From an uncultured Gallionellaceae bacterium (GTDB taxonomy: Bacteria; Pseudomonadota; Gammaproteobacteria; Burkholderiales; Sulfuricellaceae), in contig CALMWM010000059.1 of NCBI GenBank assembly GCA_937873435.1, positions 1 to 8,572 of the forward strand: DNA of 8,572 nucleotides, given 5' to 3'. Positions 1 through 4,639 of the stretch are shown here, one piece after another. Under the pieces are notes generated by a model. The model had not been told where the DNA came from, ran no database searches, and saw only the letters and a list, made by a program, of their open reading frames with translations. Both the position numbers and the translations under genes were made by a program. How positions within the stretch are numbered: the stretch's first letter is position 1; every line of letters starts with the position of its first letter.

Positions 1-387
1 GATCTCTCCCGGCGCTACCGGCTGAGCCGGGTCAAGGATAGCCTCGCGCTGATGGTGATCGACCAGGACATGGGCGACGAACAGCGCTCGGTGCATTCCC
101 TCTCCGGCGGAGAATCCTTCCTGGTGTCCTTGTCGCTCGCTCTGGGGTTGGCATCGCTATCCTCACACCGGGTGCGCGTCGAATCGCTGTTCATCGACGA
201 AGGTTTCGGCAGCCTGGATGCGGATACCCTGAGGGTGGCGATGGACGCGCTCGACAGCCTCCAGGCGATGGGGCGCAAAGTGGGGGTTATTTCCCACGTC
301 CAGGAAATGACCGAACGGATCGGCACTTGCGTCCAGGTCAAGCGCCTGCCCGGCGGGCAAAGTCGGGTGACGGTTGCGGGGCAGTAA
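1..387 (+). CDS. sbcC: SbcC exonuclease subunit, C-terminal end (partial)
   Basis: This is the C-terminal ATPase lobe of SbcC, the SMC/Rad50-like partner of the SbcD nuclease, which opens hairpins and processes DNA ends in the cytoplasm. The reading frame is open from base 1, so the N-terminal Walker A lobe and the coiled coil lie to the left of the window; 128 codons are present. Visible motifs, in order, are the ABC signature LSGGES (about residues 38-43 of the fragment), the hydrophobic Walker B strand ending in FIDEGFG, the D-loop SLDADTL, and the H-loop ISHV. Their order and spacing are those of SbcC/Rad50 ATPases. A frame-internal ATG at 52 is not the start, because homology-like sequence continues upstream of it. 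The gene converges on luxI, with a GC-rich hairpin between the two. The family call is firm; RecF/RecN-type ATPases are less likely given the LSGGESF context. Confidence 0.93.
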   Translation, partial: DLSRRYRLSRVKDSLALMVIDQDMGDEQRSVHSLSGGESFLVSLSLALGLASLSSHRVRVESLFIDEGFGSLDADTLRVAMDALDSLQAMGRKVGVISHVQEMTERIGTCVQVKRLPGGQSRVTVAGQ

Positions 388-430
388 TCCAGGAATAGGT
401 TGGCGTGAAACTCCCATAGTGAAACCGGGG

Positions 431-454
431 CCCCTCCCGCGCTTGCGGGAGGGG
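431..454. terminator. Strong GC hairpin between convergent sbcC and luxI
   Basis: A perfect 10-bp inverted repeat, CCCCTCCCGC and GCGGGAGGGG, is separated by the 4-nt loop GCTT. It lies 43 bp after the sbcC stop and 50 bp after the luxI stop, the expected place for a bidirectional terminator. Neither side carries a clear T-run, so it does not match a classic intrinsic terminator. It may act as a transcript-end stabilising stem or be a dispersed palindromic repeat. Confidence 0.45.
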
Positions 455-504
455 GGCGCAGTCAGCCGGCAGACTGGAAAATAAAGCTTGCGGCACCGAT
501 AGGA

Positions 505-1110
505 TCAGGCTGCTTTTTGCAGGAACGGGTCGAATTCGGTATCGGCGCGGGTGGCTTGTATCGTTTGTTCATCCATGAAAACCCGGATGGCAACGCTTTT
601 TTCGATTCCGATCTGCAATGGGGGGCCGAAACGTTCCAGATGGACGCCCATGCGCACCAGCAGGCGTTCGAAGCCGACGGTGGTGACAAAGACATATTCC
701 CGGATACCGTTGGACAGAGCGAAACGCGCGGTTTCGCGTATCAGTGCGGCGGGAAGGGCGGTAAAGCGCAGGCCCGCCCGCGCTTCCTTGGTAACCGCGA
801 AACGGCTGATTTCCCACACATTGTCTGCTACCGGGGCCTCCTGCCCAGCCAGCAACTCGGGAAAGGTGTTCTGTAGCATGTATGAACCCGTGGTAGGAAG
901 CAGACGGCAGCACGCCAGAACTTGCTGTTCATCGCGCACGATCACGAAGACGGGGTGAAGGTCGTCGTAGTGATCGCGTTCGCGTTCATCGATGGTGGGG
1001 ATGTCCCATTGGAGACGCTCGCGGAAAGTCTGGTAGCGAAGACGGTGGATGCCGTCGAGATCGTTGGGATTGAAATTTTCGTGACGGGAATGGGCAACGA
1101 CGATTTGCAT
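505..1110 (-). CDS. luxI: LuxI-family acyl-homoserine-lactone synthase (LasI-like)
   Basis: The enzyme joins S-adenosylmethionine to an acyl-ACP chain and releases an AHL signal in the cytoplasm. At 201 aa it has the normal length for LuxI proteins. The invariant residues are all present at family spacing: R25, F29, W35, D46, D49, R69, E100, S102 and R103 (in RLRYQTF, QWD, CRLLPTTGSYML and WEISRF). The C-terminal half (VTTVGFER near 142-149, then RFGPP and QIGIEKSVAIR) strongly recalls LasI. The Thr in this region is associated with 3-oxo-acyl products in LasI/EsaI, so a 3-oxo-AHL is a reasonable inference; chain length cannot be read. The ATG at 1110 is preceded by AGGAG with 6-nt spacing. 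The gene follows luxR on the same strand, 112 bp downstream. It has its own lux-box-like palindrome and a hairpin over its start, described separately. Confidence 0.96.
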   Translation of the reverse strand: MQIVVAHSRHENFNPNDLDGIHRLRYQTFRERLQWDIPTIDERERDHYDDLHPVFVIVRDEQQVLACCRLLPTTGSYMLQNTFPELLAGQEAPVADNVWEISRFAVTKEARAGLRFTALPAALIRETARFALSNGIREYVFVTTVGFERLLVRMGVHLERFGPPLQIGIEKSVAIRVFMDEQTIQATRADTEFDPFLQKAA

Positions 1111-1146
1111 GGTGGTCTCCTGAAAGTTAACAAGGTGACCACCATG
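1108..1146 (-). promoter_or_regulatory. Hairpin occluding the luxI Shine-Dalgarno and start codon
   Basis: On the luxI mRNA strand the sequence CATGGTGGTC (1146-1137) is the exact reverse complement of GACCACCATG (1117-1108), whose last three bases are the luxI ATG. After one A-A mismatch, three more pairs (CCT with AGG) close on the Shine-Dalgarno, leaving an 11-nt loop (1132-1122). Both SD and AUG would therefore be paired in any transcript that begins upstream of 1146. The repeat is seen directly; a role in translational control is inferred. A transcript started at the usual distance from the lux box (about 1138) would lack most of the 5' arm. Confidence 0.6.
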
Positions 1147-1170
1147 AAATACGATTTTGACTTAGCTGAT

Positions 1171-1190
1171 AGCTAGTAGTACTACTAGGT
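1171..1190 (-). promoter_or_regulatory. lux-box-like operator of luxI
   Basis: On the luxI strand this reads ACCTAGTAGTACTACTAGCT. It contains a perfect 16-bp palindrome (1173-1188), and 20-bp dyads of this type are the known binding sites of LuxR regulators. It ends 60 bp before the luxI ATG. With the usual operator centre at -42.5, transcription would start near 1138, and TATTTC (1151-1146) lies where a -10 element would be expected. It shares the ACCTA...TAG half-site pattern with two other sites in the window. Confidence 0.8.
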
Positions 1191-1222
1191 AATAATAGGT
1201 TTGGAAAAGGACATAGGCTAAA

Positions 1223-1996
1223 TTACGGATTAACGATGCCTAGCAGAATCGCGCGGGCAATGGCTTGGTGCTTGTTCCGAACCCCCAGCTTGCGCTTGAG
1301 ATTCTGTAAGTGAAAATGCACGCCGGACTGTGAAATGTTCATGATGTCGGCGATTTGCGCGGCTATCTTGCCGCCAGCCCACCAGCGCAGGCATTCCAGT
1401 TCGCGCTGGGTGAGCCGGGGCGGCTCGACGGAACTCTGGGGCGGCGCGAAGACAAGCCGCCGGATGGCTTCATGCATGTAGGAAGAGAGCACGTAGAGCG
1501 CGCCAGCCATATGGGCGCTGTGGGCTTGGGCGTCCTTGGTGATTTCCGGGTTGGCAATGCTGGCGAGCGCGATTTCGTTGGGTAATCCGCCGATCGGAAC
1601 GCTGAATCCGGTGCCGATGCCGCAGGCTCGCGCTTCTTCCATGAAGATTTTACGTTCGGGAGTGTCGAAGATGCTCTCCTGCCAGATCAGGGGTGTAGCG
1701 TAGCGGTATGTATGCGCCACGATCGGATCGATCTCGGCGTAGCCTGCGGCCTGATAGTGCTCCATCCACTGTGCCGGATAACCGCTCAGAATGAACTGGC
1801 AGGCCTCTCCCTCGGCGGGCACATAGCGGACGCCGTAGAGGAAATGCTCAAAGCCAAGCTGACGCGATTCACGGCGGACTTCTCTGCCCAGGCTGTCCAG
1901 CGAGGACGCGGTCAGGATGCGTTCGAAATCCGCGAGTGTTTTATAGCATGTTCGACTGTCTACCAGTTCATGTGCGTGGAATAGTTTTTCATCCAT
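1223..1996 (-). CDS. luxR: LuxR-family AHL-responsive transcription regulator
   Basis: A cytoplasmic transcription factor of 257 aa, the usual LuxR length. The N-terminal autoinducer-binding domain has W77, Y81, D90, P91 and W105 (in YPAQWMEHYQ, EIDPIV and PLIW), matching the signal-contacting set known from TraR/LasR. The C-terminal GerE helix-turn-helix runs from about 194 to 255 (LTQRELECL, IAAQIADIMNIS, VHFHLQNLKRKLGVRNKHQAI), with E199, L203 and G209 at the conserved positions. All key residues are kept, so this should be a working AHL receptor and not a degenerate solo. The ATG at 1996 has GGGAGG 6-7 nt upstream. It lies 84 bp after orf139 and 112 bp before luxI on the same strand, so it may be co-transcribed with orf139 from the lux box at 2563-2582. 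The intergenic sequence before luxR shows no lux box of its own. Confidence 0.95.
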   Translation of the reverse strand: MDEKLFHAHELVDSRTCYKTLADFERILTASSLDSLGREVRRESRQLGFEHFLYGVRYVPAEGEACQFILSGYPAQWMEHYQAAGYAEIDPIVAHTYRYATPLIWQESIFDTPERKIFMEEARACGIGTGFSVPIGGLPNEIALASIANPEITKDAQAHSAHMAGALYVLSSYMHEAIRRLVFAPPQSSVEPPRLTQRELECLRWWAGGKIAAQIADIMNISQSGVHFHLQNLKRKLGVRNKHQAIARAILLGIVNP

Positions 1997-2080
1997 GAAT
2001 GCCTCCCCTTTCTTTCGCGTTCACCAGTCTGCCCCATTATTCGTTTCTCTTTTCAAAAGCTTGGGATCGATTGTCCTAGC

Positions 2081-2500
2081 TTACGTGTTTTGCACGGAAT
2101 TGTCAGCGTCAAGATGCTCGGAGCATTGATAGATGATGATCCGCCCGGGTTTGATGGGAGGAACGAGGGGTTTCTGATGTGTGGTTTCCTCGAAGTACAT
2201 CCTTTCGCCGTTTAGACGGGATGCGGCGCTGTTCTGATGAATTGGCGTGCGTGTATCCGTTTTTGTGCGTGAGGCGGATAAGCGGTAATGCTCACGCCAC
2301 CTCCTGATGCGCGCGGGTTCTGCTGCCAGCAAATCCGAGTCGATGATAAACGTATCGACGATAGGGGCGGGGGCATCGGCTGCCGGCTCGGCAAGCCAAA
2401 CGCAGGGCTCCTTGAGAAAATCGGCAATCGATTGAAAGCGTTCTCTGGAGTGGGCAAGCACGCCGATTGTTTGGGTGGAATAGCGAGATTGGCTTCGCAT
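2081..2500 (-). CDS. Hypothetical protein of the quorum-sensing module (orf139)
   Basis: I do not recognise this 139-aa protein. The N-terminal half alternates hydrophobic strand-like and helical stretches (TIGVLAH, RERFQSIADFL, then IVDTFIIDSDLL). This recalls the first strands and helix of a receiver-like alpha/beta fold, but there is no convincing phosphoryl site and the chain stops well short of a full receiver. The second half is polar and low in predictable structure, apart from a late strand-like GRIIIYQ. No signal peptide or membrane segment is seen. ATG at 2500 is chosen over the in-frame TTG at 2506 because AAGGAG (2515-2510) is 9 nt from the ATG but only 3 nt from the TTG. A lux-box-like palindrome lies 62 bp upstream, almost the same distance as at luxI, and luxR follows 84 bp downstream on the same strand. 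Position and operator suggest a modifier or target of the quorum circuit; function is unknown. Confidence 0.7.
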   Translation of the reverse strand: MRSQSRYSTQTIGVLAHSRERFQSIADFLKEPCVWLAEPAADAPAPIVDTFIIDSDLLAAEPARIRRWREHYRLSASRTKTDTRTPIHQNSAASRLNGERMYFEETTHQKPLVPPIKPGRIIIYQCSEHLDADNSVQNT

Positions 2501-2562
2501 GGTCAAAGTCTCCTTGATGTGAGGGAAAAGCCGGCAGTGTGCCTGGGGTGCGCGAGGAATTG

Positions 2563-2582
2563 ACCTACTAACACCGATAGGT
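2563..2582 (-). promoter_or_regulatory. lux-box-like operator upstream of orf139-luxR
   Basis: The + strand reads ACCTACTAACACCGATAGGT, with perfect ACCTA/TAGGT outer arms. On the orf139 strand it is ACCTATCGGTGTTAGTAGGT, identical at 16 of 20 positions to the site at 2789-2808. It ends 62 bp before the orf139 ATG, matching the 60 bp seen at luxI. In the other direction it lies 54 bp before a possible 41-codon ORF, so bidirectional use is possible. Confidence 0.7.
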
Positions 2583-2636
2583 TCGCCCCGGGAAACTTGG
2601 GTAGATTGCTCCGTGGGCAGTGTCGGCGGGTGGGAA

Positions 2637-2762
2637 ATGCGTCCAGGCTCAATCCAGATCAGCCTGAGAAATGCTTACCACGAAGGTAGTTATGTCGATG
2701 CAATGCTGGAATTTGCAACCGCCCTGCAATGCCGCAAGCGGTATGCCGACCGTAGAGGTTAG
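2637..2762 (+). CDS. Possible 41-aa small ORF divergent from orf139
   Basis: An open frame runs from ATG 2637 to TAG 2760-2762. The peptide starts MRPGSIQISL and ends in a basic stretch (CRKRYADRRG). Its codons look ordinary for coding DNA (many GCC, CTG, GAA, CAG), and it lies 54 bp from the lux box at 2563-2582 in the divergent direction. TAGATT (2602-2607) sits near the expected -10 distance. The Shine-Dalgarno is poor (GGTGGG a few bases before the ATG) and I recognise no family. It could be a small quorum-controlled peptide, a gene remnant, or chance. Confidence 0.25.
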   Translation: MRPGSIQISLRNAYHEGSYVDAMLEFATALQCRKRYADRRG

Positions 2763-2788
2763 GTTAATAATTCTGTTTTTTGTCAATT

Positions 2789-2808
2789 ACCTATCAGTGC
2801 TGCTAGGT
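2789..2808. promoter_or_regulatory. Third lux-box-like operator
   Basis: ACCTATCAGTGCTGCTAGGT has perfect ACCTA/TAGGT arms and an inner CAG..CTG pair, the closest of the three to the general lux/las-box form. The target is unclear. Rightward, TAGAGT (2830-2835) is at about -10 distance and the next real gene is the sulfotransferase, 590 bp on and behind an IS remnant. Leftward, TATTAA (2769-2764 on the - strand) is at about -10 distance and the transcript would run toward orf139. Confidence 0.65.
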
Positions 2809-3021
2809 CACAAGGCTGTTAAAGCGCGATAGAGTCATCGCTAACACCTTTCTTTCTCGTCGGTTTGCCCGGCGCGGTGAGGATGTTGGCAAGCCGTTAT
2901 AACGAAGTTGCGGTTAGCAAACGTGGCTGCGAAATGTCAGCGGTGTTTCGTCTGGCCGGGCGACACTTAACATTACTTGATTAGTTACCTGCCTCAGCCA
3001 AGCAAGATCATCTGCCGTACA
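2809..3021. other. Intergenic stretch between third lux box and IS remnant
   Basis: No supportable gene is seen. An imperfect inverted repeat, CGGTTTGCC (2861-2869) and GGCAAGCCG (2888-2896), could form a stem with one G-U pair in the leader of a rightward transcript from the third lux box. A 33-codon open frame (2883-2984) begins inside its loop but has no properly spaced ribosome binding site. Confidence 0.4.
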
Positions 3022-3331
3022 GGCTCACATGGTGAGCCACTAAGGGGTTAATAATAGGCGCATCTACCCAAGGAGATGCGTCATGGCAATGAACCGGGTT
3101 CAGTTTCAAAAGGGGCTGTCGATGTCCGAGTTTCTGAAGCGGTACGGGACGGTGGAGCGGTGCCACGCGGCGCTGTTGGCGTCGCGCTGGCCGACGGGCT
3201 TCATTTGTCCGCACTGCGGGGAGACGCCTCACAGCACCTTCGAACGCAATGGTCGGCCGCACTGGCAATGCCAAACTTGCCGATACCAGACGACAGTCAC
3301 CGCTGGCACGATCTTCCAGGCGACGAAAATA
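3022..3331 (+). mobile_element. IS1595-family insertion sequence remnant (5' end only)
   Basis: This is the left part of an IS1595-like element, recognised from the transposase start it carries. The left edge is tentative: it is placed at GGCTCAC (3022), which forms a perfect 7-bp inverted repeat with GTGAGCC (3032-3038) around ATG. The right edge is where transposase-like protein sequence stops, near 3328. No right terminal repeat or target duplication can be identified, so the element has lost most of its length and cannot move by itself. Confidence 0.65.
3059..3080 (+). promoter_or_regulatory. Hairpin around the IS transposase ribosome binding site
   Basis: CGCATCT (3059-3065) pairs perfectly with AGATGCG (3074-3080). 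The Shine-Dalgarno AAGGAG (3070-3075) lies partly in the 8-nt loop and partly in the stem, 7 nt before the transposase ATG at 3083. Such structures are known in other insertion sequences to damp translation from outside transcripts. Here that role is inferred, and it would now bear on read-through into the sulfotransferase. Confidence 0.45.
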
Positions 3332-3358
3332 AAGGGGGCTTTTTCAGCGGCCTGCTAG
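3083..3358 (+). pseudogene. IS1595-family transposase, truncated N-terminal fragment
   Basis: The fragment holds the N-terminal region and zinc ribbon typical of IS1595/ISXO2-like transposases. FLKRYGT (17-23) and W36-P37 are followed by the first zinc knuckle CPHC (42-45), the second CQTC (63-66), and the strand TTVTAGTIFQATK (70-82). Family-like sequence ends at K82, and the frame closes nine codons later after unrelated residues. The full protein is usually around 300 aa with a DDE-type catalytic core; none of that core is left. AAGGAG 7 nt before the ATG at 3083 is intact, so a 91-aa product could still be made. It ends 41 bp before the sulfotransferase ATG on the same strand. Confidence 0.85.
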
Positions 3359-3399
3359 ACTTGCAGCAACTGTCTAAGCGGCCTAGCCTATCCGATTTT

Positions 3400-4140
3400 A
3401 TGAAGACTTCCTCCGAACGCCACGCCAGAATTTTCCTGCTGAGCCATATGCGCGCCTTTACCACCCTGGCAGGGCATATTCTCGGCTCCCATCCGCAGAT
3501 CAACGGCTACTACGAAATGCACATCAGCTACGAGGACGCATCCGCGCTGGATAAACAGCTAGATGTGTTTCTGGAAGGCGATGCGCTCAAGGAAAACAGC
3601 CAGTATCTTTTCGACAAGCTGCTGCACAACGACTATTTGCTGAAGCCCGAGCAGCTTGGCCTGGGCAATATCAAGATACTGATCTCGCTGCTGGAACCGG
3701 AGCACACGATCAAGAGCATCGTCGATCTGTTCGCGCGCAAAGAGGTCGATGACCTGTATGCCTCGCCCGTCGAGGCGGCAAACTACTACATCGCGCGCAT
3801 CCAGGCAATCGCCGACTTCAGCCGGACTGCCGATCAGTTCTATTACTATTTCGATGCCGAGCTGTTTCAACGCGCGCCGGAGACGCTGCTTCCCAAGCTG
3901 TCGGACTGGCTGGAGCTGGAGTCGCCGTTAAGCGAGCGCTATCAAATCTTCAGCCATACCGGCAAGGCCAGAAAAGGCGACTCGTCTGAGCGCATTCACA
4001 GCGGAAGAATCGACAGGACACCGGTCGATTACTCTCATGTCGTCGTTCCCGAGGATGTGCTGCGTACGGCGCGGGAGGTTTACCGGAAGTGTCGCCGGCA
4101 GATTATCGGGAATGCGGCGGATTCGGTCAGTCTGGATTAG
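3400..4140 (+). CDS. Sulfotransferase-family protein
   Basis: A 246-aa protein of the P-loop-like sulfotransferase family, which moves sulfate from PAPS to a hydroxyl or amine. Residues 11-34 (IFLLSHMRAFTTLAGHILG, then SHPQI) match the 5'-phosphosulfate-binding strand-loop-helix. The C-terminal FSHTGKARKGDSSERIHSGRI resembles the end motif (TG..GDpS..I..G.I) of bacterial sulfotransferases. No signal peptide or membrane segment is seen, so it is probably cytoplasmic. The start is uncertain. ATG 3400 is the first Met before the nucleotide loop but has no Shine-Dalgarno. The frame stays open upstream to 3076 only through the wrong frame of the IS fragment, so the native 5' end may have been lost to the insertion. 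The substrate is unknown. The third lux box lies upstream beyond the IS remnant, so former quorum control is possible. Confidence 0.75.
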   Translation: MKTSSERHARIFLLSHMRAFTTLAGHILGSHPQINGYYEMHISYEDASALDKQLDVFLEGDALKENSQYLFDKLLHNDYLLKPEQLGLGNIKILISLLEPEHTIKSIVDLFARKEVDDLYASPVEAANYYIARIQAIADFSRTADQFYYYFDAELFQRAPETLLPKLSDWLELESPLSERYQIFSHTGKARKGDSSERIHSGRIDRTPVDYSHVVVPEDVLRTAREVYRKCRRQIIGNAADSVSLD

Positions 4141-4186
4141 AGAACGATGCAGAAGTCCGCATCTGATCGGCAAGTAGTGGGGGACG

Positions 4187-4477
4187 CTAATCGCAATCCC
4201 TCAAGCTGAGGAGCCTCTCTATCCGTTCGAGGGCGCTGGGGTGGCTGCGCAGCTAGGGCGACGAGTGGCCACCGTCCAGTAAAATCATTCCCCATTAAGC
4301 GCGCTACAGCTTTCCCGCTTGCCGAGTGCCAAAGCCAAGAAGGTAAGCCCAAGCCCAAAGCAACCGCCGTCGCTGTTCTCTGATGATTGCCGTCTCGCCC
4401 CAGACCAGGCGGGCGATGCAGGCGGCAATGGCCGCCATTGAGCCGGTCAGGAGCAGGGCGTTGAACAGGTTTCTCAA
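4187..4477 (-). pseudogene. Decayed M48-type metallopeptidase gene (remnant)
   Basis: Two pieces on the - strand look like the ends of one lost gene. From 4477 (TTG, then RNLFNALLLTGSMAAIAACIAR) there is a membrane-segment-like N-terminus running to a TAG at 4306-4304. In another frame, 4267-4187 encodes SSP, a stop, then LRSHPSALERIERLLSL, which matches the SHP..eeRI.rL tail that closes many M48 (HtpX-like) peptidases. The zinc-binding HEXXH core is missing, there is an internal stop (TAG at 4255-4253, one base from TTG Leu), and the frame changes between the pieces. The family assignment rests on these short motifs only. A longer frame in a third phase spans the same DNA but looks non-coding. 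Confidence 0.45.
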
Positions 4478-4639
4478 TCTTGGTTTTGAGCAAGTTTTCC
4501 GTGATTTCTATCATGCAGAATGACGGTGAAAATGCTCGAAATATGTATGACAAATGCATGGTGTGAATCGCAGCAATTTCGATACTCGCAAATTCCCAAT
4601 TTTCATAATAGACTTGCACTCAGTTGATATGTGGGGTGC
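4478..4639. other. Upstream region of the TonB-dependent receptor
   Basis: This AT-richer stretch precedes the receptor and should hold its promoter. CATAAT (4604-4609) is a fair -10 candidate, but the nearest -35-like hexamer (TTTCGA, 4577-4582) is 21 bp away, so I do not call a promoter. I see no convincing Fur box, riboswitch or lux box here. Confidence 0.35.

Noticed and set aside
2883..2984. 33-codon open frame after the third lux box
   Set aside because: The purine-rich GGTGAGG directly touches the ATG, so spacing is wrong. The peptide has no recognisable features.
3076..3399. Upstream extension of the sulfotransferase to ATG 3076 (a 354-aa protein)
   Set aside because: Most of the added 108 residues are the wrong-frame translation of the transposase fragment. 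The ATG at 3076 directly abuts the Shine-Dalgarno with no spacing.
4137..4619. 160-codon open frame on the - strand between sulfotransferase and receptor
   Set aside because: The peptide has no recognisable pattern, whereas the other two frames of the same DNA hold peptidase-like fragments. It appears to be open by chance across a decayed gene.
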